This document shows, in pieces, positions 32,586 to 43,237 of a DNA stretch of 64,000 bases. The notes under the pieces are model-generated. The model was given only the letters and a program-made list of their open reading frames with translations, was not told the DNA's origin and did no database searches. The position numbers were made by a program, and so were the translations under genes. How positions within the stretch are numbered: the first letter of the stretch is position 1; the number at the start of each line of letters is the position of its first letter. Origin of the DNA: Heterodera schachtii (Eukaryota > Nematoda > Chromadorea > Rhabditida > Heteroderidae); assembly GCA_023374025.1 (NCBI GenBank), contig SIJG01000079.1, forward strand, positions 62,001 to 126,000, given 5' to 3'.

Positions 32586-32855
32586 TGTTACGCCGCTATG
32601 TCCAAAGTGAATAAACCAAAAGTTTATTCAAACAAAATAAAAAGGGGACAAGGCGAACAATAAATTAAATATTGATTGGAAAATGGGGTCACAGAGGAAA
32701 GAGGAGAAAATGACAAAGTGAACAGAAGAAGTGAATGAGGGAGGATGGAGGAGGGGTATTTATGCAAAAATAAATGAGGGGTCAACAGTGTATGTGTGGA
32801 GGGGGAAAAAGATAAAACATAATGCCACACATATTCAAATGGTGTCTCCCGAACA
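32586..32855 (-). repeat. 5' LTR of the intact gypsy element
   Basis: A 270-bp copy identical by eye to 27775-28044, followed on the plus strand by the duplication CTCCC. Because the element points away from the F-box-like gene at 32931, its LTR is adjacent to that gene's promoter region. Confidence 0.95.
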
Positions 32856-32930
32856 CTCCCCGCTCCTAAAATACCCAAAATTCCAAACACTCGAGACTCT
32901 CGACCCAGTCATTACAGTAATATAGCAAAT

Positions 32931-33918
32931 ATGAAAGTGGACAACAACAAACAACGAAAAGCACTTCCTCCAGAGCTTGTCTACGAACTGGTCACTGCTC
33001 TGCCGTTTTGTGTCCGGTGGGCGGCGGTTCGGGTAGCATCAAATTTTGACCAATTTGTCATGGAACGCCAACTTGACTGGATCAGGACAGTCAATGTTGG
33101 TGATAGTGGTGGTGGTGTGCCATTCATTTGTCAGGGATTCCGAATGCAAATTTCTCAAAATTTAGGGCTTCACAATCCCGAATTACGCATTTTGGCTTAT
33201 GAAATTCATTTTCCAAAATTTTTATGCATCGGTTGACACCTCCAATTGTTTTTTTTAAATTTAATTTAAAATGAATTATTTTTTTAAGGCTTGTTACGCT
33301 ACTTATCTGACATTCAAGGAATCATTGGTAGGTGTATTATTATTTAGAGCTGTCTGCTAGAACTCTGGGATTTGTTTTTTTTTTTTTTTGAAAAATCTTA
33401 ACAAAAGTTTACCAAGGGGTTCCGTAAATGTCAGGCTTTTTTTTTGGGGGGGGGGGTAGTCTCGCCGGTCGGAATCTTGGCTACAATACTATAATGCACA
33501 TGCCAATCATTTTACCCACAAATTGGAACAGAATGCCTACAACAAATCAATATCTGCTCATTACGACGATTGGGTGGCGTACCAGGAAAAGTGGACAATT
33601 TATCACCAAAAGTGGACAACTTATCAACACCAGCAACAACAGCAGAACGAATCCCAAGGAGAAGAATTGGATGAACAGAAAATGGACGAATTTATCCAAG
33701 AAATGAAAGGCATTTTTTTGAAAATCAAAAAAACGTCGCAACAAATGAAAAAAGTGTTTGGCTTAGGATGGAAAGTTTTTCAGAAAAATAAGCAAATTTT
33801 TGGTCTCTTATTGAAGGCCTACCCAAAAATGAACACCGAATTTTGGAGTGGAGAAGAAAATGATGGTAACGATGATGATGATGATGAAGAAGAAGATGAA
33901 GAAGAGGAAGAGCAATGA
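32931..33918 (+). CDS. F-box-like gene with acidic C-terminus, exon structure partly uncertain
   Basis: The first exon starts at ATG 32931 and encodes a typical F-box-like opening (ALPPELVYELVTALPFCVRW, ASNFDQFVMERQLDWI). It must end before the stop at 33234. The last exon is clear: an acceptor GGGTAG at 33454-33459 leads into SRRSESWLQYYNAHANHF and continues open to TGA at 33916-33918. It has a helical, Gln/Lys-rich middle and a tail of Asp/Glu (about 20 acidic residues). A small middle exon near 33296-33336 (ACYATYLTFKESL, GTAGGT donor) is plausible. A different F-box subgroup from the repeated family elsewhere in the window. The intact gypsy element sits 75 bp upstream of the ATG and may have cut or changed its promoter. 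Confidence 0.55.
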
Positions 33919-34049
33919 AAATGCATTTTATAATTATTATTTATTATACTATAAAATGTAATAAATAAATTTAAAAATGTTTTTAAATAATTAATTGAGT
34001 AGAAAGCCTTTTTTCATTAAAATTAGGAAACATGAATTTCAAGCAGGGC

Positions 34050-34540
34050 TGGTCGCGGAACCCGTCAGTTTTTTGGCCATAACTTTTTTTAAACCCAATG
34101 AAATTTTTTAAAATTTAGCAGGCTAATAGAGGACACTTAGGGCTATCGAATAATAGCAAGAAAATAAAAAACAAAAATAATTTCTAACAGAAATTTTTTA
34201 ATTAAAAATAAAATTATTTTGATCATTAAAAATTCTGATCAAAACATTCTTAGAACGAACAAAATAAAGTCATCTTGCTATCATTCGCTAGCCCTATGTG
34301 TCCTCTATTAGCCTGCAAAATTTCAAAAAATTTCGTTTGGTTTTAAAAAAGTTATGGCCAAAAATGTTTGAAAACCAGGTTCCTTGGGTACTTTCGGCCA
34401 TAACTTTGCTCAAGTTTGGCCAAATTTTTTGAAATTTAGGTACGCTAATAGAGAAATGTTAGGCCTATCGAATGATACCAAGAATGACTAATTTTGTTGA
34501 CTTTAACAAAAGTTATGGGCAGTTTTTTGTTGAAAATTAT
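34050..34540. repeat. Shared AT-rich foldback core, inverted pair
   Basis: GGCCATAACTTTTTTTAAACCC...GCAGGCTAATAGAGGACACT is mirrored by TGTCCTCTATTAG...AAAGTTATGGCCA, and a third half-copy follows. Terminal repeats are not recognisable. The surrounding 33919-34050 is plain AT-rich DNA. Confidence 0.6.
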
Positions 34541-34853
34541 TCATTTGATGGTTTTTTATATAACGCCCTTATTGATGGTTTTTATATAACGACATAGCAC
34601 CGTATGAATGTATGTATCAGGGATGGCACGGAATTCCGATTTCCGACTTCCGATTTCCGACATTTTTGGGGTCGGAATTCCGATTTCCGATTTCCGAAAA
34701 AATTTTGGACGTCGGAATTCCGACTTCCGATTTCCGAAATTTTTGATAAAAAGACGGAAATTTTCGGAAATTTTTTTTGAATTTTTTTTTCAAAAAATTA
34801 ACAATTTTTTACAATTTTGGTTAATAAATTGCATTGAAATTTTCAAAAATTTC

Positions 34854-34879
34854 CCGGCGGCGCCTATCGGCACCGCCGG
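34854..34879. repeat. GC-rich hairpin module, copy 2
   Basis: A 26-bp palindrome identical in stem to the copies at 34990 and 43212 (CGGCGGCGCC, TATC loop, GGCACCGCCG). It lies inside a hAT-like MITE. Confidence 0.9.
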
Positions 34880-34989
34880 ATCCTAAAAATCTTATTTTCT
34901 ACAGAAATTTTTGCCTCAACATCGCTAAATTTGGTCATTTTTTGGACAAAATTTGTTAACAATTTGCATTAAAAATTAAAAAATTTTCC

Positions 34990-35015
34990 CCGGCGGCGCC
35001 TATCGGCACCGCCGG
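34990..35015. repeat. GC-rich hairpin module, copy 3
   Basis: The same module, 136 bp from copy 2, preceded by TTTGTTAACAATTTGCATTA. The pair suggests tandem duplication of a ~135-bp segment within the MITE. Confidence 0.9.
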
Positions 35016-35426
35016 ACCTCGCCCGCCGTGTTTTCAAAAATTTTGAAAAAACGCGCCGCAAAAAAAGGTAAAATTTTTGATGAAAATCATTGAATAATTT
35101 TTTAAGGCAAATATCTATTTAAATAGATCAAAAAATTTTTGAATCATCTTTTACTTGGTTAAGAATTAAAAATTTAGCCTATTATAATATTTAAAAATTT
35201 TTTATTATATTTTATATTTTTTGAAAAATTTCCGATTTCCGACTTCCGAATTCCGACGTTTTTGGGGTCGGAATTCCGATTTCCGACTTCCGAAAAATTT
35301 TTGGGCCTCGGAAATCCGATTTCCGATTTCCGAAAAATTTTGGACCCCCGGAATTCCGATTTCCGATTTCCGAAAATTTTTGGGGCCTCGGAATGCCATC
35401 CCTGGTATGTATGCTGTTCCAAGACG

Positions 35427-36262
35427 GAACGGGCCAACTGCGTCTGGCCAACTGCGTCTTGGGGCCAACTGCGTCTTTGTACTAAAAGGGCCAACTGCGT
35501 CTCAGTTTATTAAATATCAAAATTTTTTACAGAAAATTTTTTTTAAATAAAAATAAAATAGACATTACAACAAAGTATCATCTATTCATTTGCTAATTGC
35601 TATAAATCCCTCTAATGGCATCTCAATAATTTGGGTTTTTTGTTTCTGGCAATATTTATGATCATTCTAGTCGGTTTTAATGCGTCCCAAAAACAGTTTA
35701 CGCGTCACATGACCTTTTATGAGTCAATGGTAGGTGTTTTATGTGTCCATGGTATTTTAGCCGTCCCAATAAATGAGGAAATGTTTCTTTGTCCGGTATC
35801 AGTAATTTTTTTTTAACGAAAAATTTCGGTTTGTTAAACCTAGTGTCATGAGTCATGACAACTCGTACAAAAGGCAATTCATACACCGGCAACTCGTACA
35901 ACGGCTTGGCTTAGGCCTAATCTTAGTCTTTGCTTGGGCCTAGGAATGAGCTTAGGCTTTGTTTGTAACTTTGGTATCATTCGAAACCACAAGTCTAAAG
36001 AAAGTAATAATTTGAGAAAATAAAAAAATTCTCTTAGTATTTAAGGACGCTAAAACCAATAAAGTAATTAACGGGTTAAGTTTAAGCGATATTCGTTTCG
36101 AATTTTTAATAGATTTTATGATATTAATGATTTTTTAACTGAGACGCAGTTGGCCCTTTTAGTACTAAGACGCAGTTGGCCAGACGCAGTTGGCTCAGAC
36201 GCAGTTGGCCCCAAGACGCAGTTGGCTCAGACGCAGTTGGCCAGACGCAGTTGGCTCAGACG
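35427..36262. mobile_element. Foldback element with GACGCAGTTGGCC tandem termini
   Basis: Four units of GGCCAACTGCGTCT at 35427-35506 are mirrored by about seven units of GACGCAGTTGGCC at 36140-36262, including a matching inner edge TTTAGTAC. More units of the same repeat at 37011-37057 with CCCGTTCC suggest an additional or rearranged end. No clear target duplication. The interior holds a fragment related to the 19-bp satellite element at 43791. Confidence 0.75.
35660..35775. repeat. Short relative of the GGGACGCGTAAAATG satellite element
   Basis: CTAGTCGGTTTTAATGCGTC at one end and CATGGTATTTTAGCCGTCCC at the other match, in reverse orientation, the two borders of the array at 43791-44577, but with only one or two repeat units. 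Confidence 0.7.
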
Positions 36263-36357
36263 CAAAATCACAGTGTTTTTGAACCCCCCCCCCCGTAATT
36301 ACGGATTTTTTTTTGAAATTCCATTATATTTTTAAATAAAAATCGAAAATAATAATA

Positions 36358-36497
36358 ACTAGGACTAGGGCTATGTACATATACTTTTGTATATTTTTTC
36401 TATTCTTTTGCTATGAAGAAAGGAGCTGAATAATAGCATTTATATGTTTTGATTTGGTGAATGTTTAGTGCATTTGCATATTTTTTGCAGCCCTAGT
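36358..36497. mobile_element. Possible short hAT-like element
   Basis: TAGGACTAGGGCTATG at the left and TTTGCAGCCCTA at the right, flanked by ATAATAAC and GTAATAAC (7 of 8). The interior GCTATGAAGAAAGGAGCT is shared with the MITE at 53274-53873. 36500-37000 has nothing recognisable apart from a GGGATCCCGA palindrome near 36695-36730. Confidence 0.4.
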
Positions 36498-37057
36498 AAT
36501 AACATAACATTGTCCCCATAAGCAGATTGAACCGGGAATAAGTGTGCAACAATTTTAAGTGCATGAAAAATTTGAAAAGTTCCTGGTTAATGGACACAGA
36601 ACAAAAATGTTTTCCAGGTCCTTTCATCCTTTTCCTTTAGGCTGAAGACAACTGTACAGTAGAGACCGGAGATATATAGGTCGGTGGGATCCCGAGTCGG
36701 GATCCCGAATTTAGTCACTGGATCCCGATCCCGTCCATACTGTACTGTGTACTCCCTAGAATAGAACCGAATTTTAGGTGTTTGGTAATCCATTCCGCCG
36801 GCTATACACCCCCAGATTTTTGAAAATCGGGAAAATTAAAATCCTACTGTAACAAAATTTTTGAGGAAAAACAGAGCTTGGCCTGTGCTTGGAAACGAGG
36901 ATAGGACCAACATAGAGTCCAGGTTTTTTTTTTCTAAATTTCGTAATTTTCTATTTTTAAAAACCTGATTCAAAGGAATTTCAAAAAAAAAAAAATTAAA
37001 ATAATTTGGGACGCAGTTGGCTGGGACGCAGTTGGCCCGGGACGCAGTGGCCCGTTC

Positions 37058-37518
37058 CGGTCTACCTCAGTTGGGCGCGCACGGTTGGGCGCTCACGGTT
37101 GGGCGCGCACGGTTGGGCGCCAGCATATTTTTCCACTATAACTTTCTATAACTTTTTTCTTTGTCATCCAAATCCAATAAACTTGGTATCATTCGAAAGC
37201 TTAATCTGTTTTGAAGCTTTTTCTAAGCTATTGCTTAGCCATTAGACAATTACCAAAAGAGTTATATTATGAAAATTGCAAAAAGTCGAAATTTTTGAAG
37301 TTTTTCTTAATAAAATTTTTCCAGGCTTGAAAATCCTTTTGCTTTTGGTAAGGCTAATAGAGCATGTTAAGAGCTTTCGAATGATACCAAGATTGTTGGA
37401 TTTGGGTGCCAAAAAAAAATGCTATCGTGGAAAAACATGCTGGCGCCCAACCGTGCGCGCCCAAACGTGAGCGCCCAACCGTGAGCGCCCAACCGTGCGC
37501 GCCCAACTGAGCGGTTCC
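37058..37518. mobile_element. Foldback MITE, TTGGGCGCGCACGG-ended family, copy 2
   Basis: An exact 9-bp target duplication GGCCCGTTC (37049-37057, 37519-37527). It is closely related to the copy at 12752 in ends and interior but has an extra terminal unit (GCTCACGGTTGGGC). It inserted into the end of a GACGCAGTTGGCC-type element, so it is the younger of the two. Confidence 0.92.
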
Positions 37519-37658
37519 GGCCCGTTCCGTCTCAAGATGCCAAACATTTAAATTTTGAATTTTGCGCCACAAATTTTTTTAAATCAGCAATTCGAAATTT
37601 TTTTAATTGAAAATCATCAAATAAAACAGGATACATATGTATAGGGTAAGCCTGTTTA

Positions 37659-38627
37659 GGAAAAAGTTAAGAATACTGCCAACTTTGATTTTGTATATGA
37701 ATTATACATCAATCGATTCCTCTCAATGAGGGAAGTCGAATGGTACTATTTTTAGGGCGCGGCGACAATTCTGAACGGAGTTACAGACCCGGGACTGAAG
37801 TGGCCAAATGGCTGTGGGACTGAACCGTCCAAAGCCTTAAAACGCATAAAATGCAACAAAATAGATATCAATCGCTTCCTCTCGGCGTGTAAAGGATGAA
37901 TCCAAAAGAATTTTTGATCCAAAAGAAACGTGACAAAAGTTATGGGTCCTCAAAAATGAGCCTCATAAAAAATTGAAATGGACTGAAGTGTACAAATTAA
38001 AAGTGAATTGGTGAGTGTATTTTGGCCATAACACCGCACACTCGACTACGGCGGCCAGTAGGTGGGGCGAGACTCCGGGCTACGGAAGAAGTCCGCGCGT
38101 GATCCGCAGGCGGTTGACTGATTGGCGGGGGCCCTTCGAGCCCCCGCAGTCAACCGCCTGTGGCGCTCGTCAGACTGCTTCCTCCGCCCTCCGTCTCGCC
38201 CCACTACTTGCTCCGTCTTCGCATGCTCGCCAAGGCGGGCGCTGCGCGCCCTCAGAAATGGATTCCTGACAATTATAAACCAAGAGGAATCGACCCATTA
38301 CAATTTTTTTATCAGGGTCATTTTTTGAGGTTTTGAGGACCCATAACTTTTGTCAGTTTCCTTTTGGATCAAAAATTTTTTTGGATTCATCCTTTACATG
38401 CTGAGAGGAAGCGATAGATATCTTTTTTGTTGCATTTTATGCGTTTTAAGGCTTTGGACGGTTCAGTCCCACAGCCATTTGGCCACTTCAGTCCCGGGTC
38501 TGTAACTCCGTTCAGAATTGTCGCCGCGCCCTAAAAATAGTACCATTCGACTTCCCTCATTGAGAGGAATCGATTGATGTATAATTCATATACAAAATCA
38601 AAGTTGGCAGTATTCTTAACTTTTACC
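37659..38627. mobile_element. Giant foldback element with a GC-rich central hairpin
   Basis: Arms of about 320 bp (37659-37978 and 38306-38627) are near-perfect inverted copies beginning GGAAAAAGTTAAGAATACTG. An exact 8-bp duplication CCTGTTTA is at 37651-37658 and 38628-38635. The 330-bp centre includes a hairpin, 14 bp (38107-38120 with 38147-38160) plus 7 bp inner stem, close to the element's midpoint. Half of a second copy lies at about 51083-51320 inside an F-box-like pseudogene. No transposase. Confidence 0.92.
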
Positions 38628-38950
38628 CCTGTTTAACACAAGCATTGATGAGAGCTAATTTTGGTCAAAATCTTACAAAATCCGTCTTAATTTTTTCCAG
38701 GGCGCATCACCGCCGTGCGCTTTCCGTAAATTTTTTGCAATGAGGCTTTTAGAAATTAAACTGCAAGGCCCTAATTAACTAACATATACATTCTGAAATC
38801 GCGAACATATTTATTTTCTGTCACATAAGCATATACATACATATCAATCATGAGGAAATTTGGGAGTGTGTTCAGTATACAATAAGCGCCGAAAGGAATA
38901 CATGGGGGTGAAAGGACAAATGGTGTGACAAATATTATATACAATAATAA

Positions 38951-39058
38951 CGAGCAAATAGATCAGCGTCATCGGCACAATACAATATGAGGAGCAAATA
39001 GATCAGCGTCATCGGCACAATACAATATGATGAGCAAATAGATCAGCGTCATCGGCAC
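38951..39058. repeat. 40-bp tandem repeat, 2.7 copies, beyond the PITP stop codon
   Basis: GAGCAAATAGATCAGCGTCA plus 20 more bases is repeated and ends 18 bp from the PITP stop codon, so it probably lies in that gene's 3' UTR. 38640-38950 shows no gene. Confidence 0.85.
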
Positions 39059-39076
39059 GTCACTCGCGGTTCATCA

Positions 39077-40307
39077 TCAGCGTTCAGAGGCGGTCATCCC
39101 CCGCGGGTCGCCGGTCTTGCGCATCTGAACAAAAATGAACGATTAATAAAGGGGGGAAGTGAATGGACGGTGGCAGCAGAAGCTGCTGACCTACCTCATC
39201 CAATGCCCGCTGTGTCTCCTCTTCGATCAGACGAATTTGCGCCAGCGTCAGTCCGTTCCATCGGTCCATCCAGCAGAACAACTCGCGATTGAACTTGCAT
39301 AACAGGCGGGGGTACTGCTAAAAGGGGGGAAAATTGCTGAAATTAGACGAATCGAAAGATTAGCCCCGCGCATCGGCACTCACTTTTTGGATGTAAGACT
39401 CCACCATTGTCTGCAAGCCGAGCCATTTGAATTTGACGGTGATCACTTTGTAGGCGCACATCACCGGCTCGCAGTTGGTCTGCCACTGCTGCTCCAACGG
39501 ACCACGGCCTGTGTTCACGGAGCGGAATGTCGACGGTCGGGTGTTGTCAAGGATGTCGGCTGCACTCAGATGCTCGTTGTCGTTGGCGATGTCAATGCGT
39601 ACCACTTTGCGTTCGTTCAGCACATCCTTCGACAGACCGAGTGCCTGAAAAAGGAGGGACGGAAAATTGTGGCATTGGCATAATTAACAATCAATTTGAT
39701 GATGATGAATCACGTTTTTGGTGGTTCCGCGGTCGCTCAAGTGCATCGTTTCAATCCGAATCAGAAAGTCGTCCTTCATGTAGTCCGGGTTGGTCAGCTC
39801 CGTTTTGCAGTACGGGAAGGCGTTCCACGATTGTTCATGCACCGTCATTGAGCCCGTTGGCATAATCGCCCTCAGAAAAACCGGCACTTTGCTTGAAAAT
39901 GATGACAAAATTAGCATTACAATCCAATCTCCCCCTCCCCCTCAAACTCACGATTTCAGATGGTAAATCTTGTGCGTAAATTGTCCGGACGTGAAGCGGC
40001 CATTGAACAGACTTTCGCCTTCGAAGGGCTCGTTGCGCACCACTTGAACGCCTTCGCCACCGCCGGTCTCCTGAAAAAGGAAGAAAAAGCACATAAACAG
40101 CACTCCTCGGGATTTGCGCAAGTTGCTCCAACCTGTCGCGATGCCTCGGTCACAGAAAACAATTGGCCAATTTGATACTCCTCAATGGTGAACGGCATGA
40201 CGATGCGACTGAAACACGGAAAGAGTGATTAATTGACGTAATTAATTAATGTGCAAGAAGAATGATGAAAATGAAAAACAAACAACTCACTATTCTTTGA
40301 TGAGCAT
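39077..40307 (-). CDS. Class I phosphatidylinositol transfer protein
   Basis: Seven exons (40291-40307, 40133-40208, 39952-40070, 39714-39891, 39384-39644, 39195-39314, 39077-39124) join in phase to 272 residues, the normal length of the family (~271). The start [20 protein letters not shown] matches the conserved PITP N-terminus. Family hallmarks include [87 protein letters not shown] and [20 protein letters not shown]. PITPs carry PtdIns and PtdCho between membranes in the cytosol and supply phosphoinositide signalling. All splice sites are GT-AG and no damage is seen. It is transcribed away from the phosphatase gene that starts ~296 bp away. Very confident of the family; subclass by similarity to the single-domain form. 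Confidence 0.96.
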
Positions 40308-40465
40308 TGTTGCTGAAGTGCAGTCAAAAGGGGAACAAAATGAAGAAGGAGGGAGACAGACGCTTGTGTCCGTAAAGGGCAAATGAAGAATGATGGTTTC
40401 TGCGCTTAAAACATGCCTTTTATACGAATATTTTCCTACCCGTCAATTTCCGTGTAAAAATTCTC

Positions 40466-40473
40466 TATAAAAA
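40466..40473 (+). promoter_or_regulatory. TATA box of the phosphatase gene
   Basis: TATAAAAA at 40466-40473. Transcription would begin about 30 bp further on, near the TCACTC at ~40495-40503. That would put the in-frame ATG at 40477 upstream of the transcript and favours ATG 40603 as the start. Confidence 0.55.
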
Positions 40474-40602
40474 GGGATGAAATTCGCGAGAGCCACTCAC
40501 TCTTCGCAACGGCGACTTTCACTCTCTGCTGAACAATTTCTTCTCTCGACGACACTTTGCGCATTCATTCCGAGCACACTTCTTCACCCATCGGCTGGTC
40601 CC

Positions 40603-42306
40603 ATGTCTCTTCAATACGTCGGCATCGCTGCGTTAATCCTCGGAAGTAAGTGCCAAAACATTTTTGTGTTAATCCATGTTAATTTATTTGTCTGCTAATT
40701 AATGCCCATTTTTTTTCAGCTGCCATCGCTCTGTTCCAAACTGTGTCGCTCAGCACCAGAAGACAAATCGCCGCACAAAATGGCAGAAGCAGCAGCAGCG
40801 GCAGCAAACGCCAAAGCAAGTCGCCGTCATCCGGCAAAAGCCTTGGCACACAAAATCGCAGCGACGGTCATCGCCGAGAAGAGCCTGAGCTCCATCCCGG
40901 ACAACGAAATCCTGCAGCTGATGGACACCGGCTTTCAACTGCTCGATGAGGTGGGTTGGTTCGGGCTGGATCCTGGATGACCAACCAGTGCCTCTGTTAA
41001 TTCGTGCCACCATTGTTTTCAGGAACCGGCTCGTGTTGATGTGCATGCCCCTTGCTACGTTTTCGGTGACATCCATGGCAATTTGACGTACCTTCTCAAG
41101 TGGGTTTTGGGCTCTTCGACTCGACTTTTCAGACATTTCAGCGGCACTTGCAAATCCGTTGTTGTTCAGGTACTTCTCCGACACCCACATCGAACAGCAG
41201 TTGCTCAAGCTCCAACCGCCGCTGTTCCATTTGCTGTTCCTCGGCGACTACGTGGACCGCGGCGAGTTCAGTCTGGAAGTCATTGCGCTGCTCGTCTCGC
41301 TGAAGATCCTCTTCTGGGACAAGATCACTCTGCTGCGCGGGAACCACGAGGTCGAGGAAATCAACGCGGGGTGAGTGCCATTGGCGAAAAATGCCGTGCC
41401 ATTGTCGTCATTCATCATTTTGTTCCCTTTTCAGATACACCTTCAAAGAAGAAGTGGAAACGAAGCGAGGCAAGGGCCATGGCCGCATTTACAAGGTGAG
41501 AAAAAAGCGAAAAAAATGAATGAATTTTAATGTCTTTTTGTTTCCCCCTTTCATTTCAGAGGTGCAACAATCTCTTCACCAAGCTGCCGATGTGTGCCAT
41601 CATTTCCAAGACGTTCCTCTGCATGCATGGTGGCTTGCCGCGGCCAGAAGGATGGGACTTTCTGATGGGTGACGACTTCCATGTGAGTTTTTTTTTGTGT
41701 TTCCCTGTCTAAACCTTTGCCAATTCCAATTTTCCTCACGCATTTTTCAGAAGCCAAAAATCGACGAGGAAATCGACGAAAACAACACATTCTGTGACCT
41801 GCTTTGGGCCGACCCCACTAACAATGCGCAGGAGCTTCGCCTGTGCAAGGATTACGAGCCGGACAAAGGATTCCTCGGCGAGTACGGCAACTATCGCTTT
41901 AATACGGTGGGTTTTGGACCCGAATTTTGTCAACCGTTTTTTAATACTTTTACAATCTTTTCAGGAACGCGAAACTTCAATTCAGTTCAACGACCGCTTT
42001 GCGCAGGAGTTCTTCACCCGCTTTCCCCACATCCGCGGCATCTTCCGGGCGCACGAAAACCAACCGAAAGGGCACAGCATCAACGAGGCGCGTACAATTT
42101 GCACGGTGTTCAGCTCGCCTCGCTACATGGAAGACACGGACTGTGGATCTGTGCTGCGGGTGGGTGCTGCTTTTGCCGTGGCATTTTTTGTTTTTCAATT
42201 TTCAAAATTCTTTTTTCCCTCACAGCTTTCTGCCGACTTGAAACACATTCACTTCGTCACGCTGAGACCGAAGGCCACTGGAGCGAAATTGAGCCAGGAA
42301 GAATGA
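40603..42306 (+). CDS. PP1-like serine/threonine protein phosphatase (PPP family)
   Basis: Nine exons (40603-40645, 40754-40950, 41023-41099, 41170-41370, 41435-41495, 41560-41682, 41751-41906, 41965-42159, 42226-42306) give 377 residues in phase. Catalytic PPP motifs are present: GDIHG, GDYVDRG and LLRGNHE, then CMHGGLPRP in place of the usual [22 protein letters not shown] and VFSSPRY follow. The metal-binding Asp, His and Asn are therefore in place. The sequence is divergent from canonical PP1 and resembles the expanded nematode PP1-like group. The N-terminus starts with a hydrophobic segment ([14 protein letters not shown]) before an Ala-rich stretch. Exon 2 uses the second of two AG acceptors (40753); the first (40719) would enter another frame. 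A poly(A) signal AATAAA is at 42569. Substrate unknown. Confidence 0.9.
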
Positions 42307-42599
42307 CGGACGAGCGGACCGAAAGAAAGAAGCCCCGACGACGTAAATGAAGTGCTGCATATTCAATTCGATCACCTCCCATTTAATGATGTTGACCATT
42401 CTCCTGCTGTTGCCCGAGTAGGTGTGATATGTAATTGCTCCGTTTTATGCTGTCCCGATACATATTTGACCGTATATATGTCATTGTTGTATTATATGTA
42501 TATTGTATATGTAAAACAGTGTATTCGTGTGCTAATGGTTTAATTGAAATTTTCGGATATGTTCAAAAAATAAAGAACAACCGACCGGCGACATTTTTA

Positions 42600-43200
42600 G
42601 GCCTACTGCTGTTCCCCGACTCGACCCCCCGACATAAATCGACTAAAAACTGCAAAAATACTATCGATGGTGCCCCCCCCTTTTTGGAAGAAAATTTTTT
42701 TGGTTCTAAAAAGTCGTGGAAACATGTTTATGGGGGGTTTTTCAGGGTCGGAGAACCGCAATCCAATATTCATTTTGGCCAATTTCGAATCCCGGACCCG
42801 AATTCGAACAAAAAGTCGAAAATTCGAATTTTCAAAATTCACTTTTATCTTAGTTTCTGTACAGAATGACTATTTTTTGATGTTTCAATGGTTTTTGACT
42901 GAATCTAGGGTACTTATGCAGTTTAGGCCACATAGATTTTTTTTGTTTTTAATGATAATAAAATGTTTCCAGGGGTACCTAATCGGGGCCGCTGATCACG
43001 AATATTATATTCGTTTCGACGAGTTTCGAACCCCGGGCCCGAATTCGAACAAAAGTCGAAGATTCATTTTTCACAAAAACCCACTTTCATTGCCCAAAAA
43101 CATTCAAATACATGATATGGCTAAACAGGCTAAAAATAACAAATTAACCAAATATTGGTCATTTTTTTACAAATTCTGTTAACATATTTCTCTCAAAATT
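42600..43200. repeat. Two diverged copies of a ~250-bp repeat
   Basis: 42725-42850 and 42965-43090 both contain GGACCCGAATTCGAACAAAA-type sequence followed by GTCGAA(A/G)ATTC. Related pieces are at 10470-10530, 11910-12010 and 52815-52880. No gene is seen between 42575 and 43790. Confidence 0.6.
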
Positions 43201-43211
43201 TCAAAATTTTT

Positions 43212-43237
43212 CCGGCGGCGCCTATCGGCACCGCCGG
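43212..43237. repeat. GC-rich hairpin module, copy 4
   Basis: Same 10-bp stem and TATC loop as at 34854. It lies about 370 bp from a GTCCCGGTCCCG-repeat end (43570-43698, ending GCAACTCTA) that resembles the hAT-like element at 56078. Confidence 0.9.

Larger units (their letters stand above)
27775..32855 (-). mobile_element. Full-length, apparently intact Ty3/gypsy LTR retrotransposon
   Basis: A 5.08-kb minus-strand element is bounded by two 270-bp LTRs that I read as identical and by a perfect 5-bp target duplication CTCCC (27770-27774, 32856-32860). It has a PBS-like site, a hairpin leader, a single uninterrupted 1399-codon gag-pol ORF and a polypurine tract. Identical LTRs and an intact ORF indicate a very recent insertion, and the element may still be mobile. 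It landed about 75 bp upstream of the start codon of the F-box-like gene at 32931. Confidence 0.97.
34618..35404. mobile_element. hAT-like MITE, CAGGGATGGCA family, long copy
   Basis: A 787-bp element has ends CAGGGATGGCACGGAATTCC and the complement of CAGGGATGGCATTCCGAGG, with an exact 8-bp duplication GTATGTAT (34610-34617, 35405-35412). Inside each end is a run of TCCGATTTCCGA units, and the middle holds two copies of the GC-rich hairpin module. An 8-bp duplication with CAGGG ends points to hAT. Shorter relatives occur at 43806, 60901 and the right window edge. Confidence 0.93.

Noticed and set aside
40477..40605. Upstream in-frame ATG of the phosphatase at 40477
   Set aside because: It lies only a few bases after a TATA box, so the transcript should begin beyond it; 40603 preferred.
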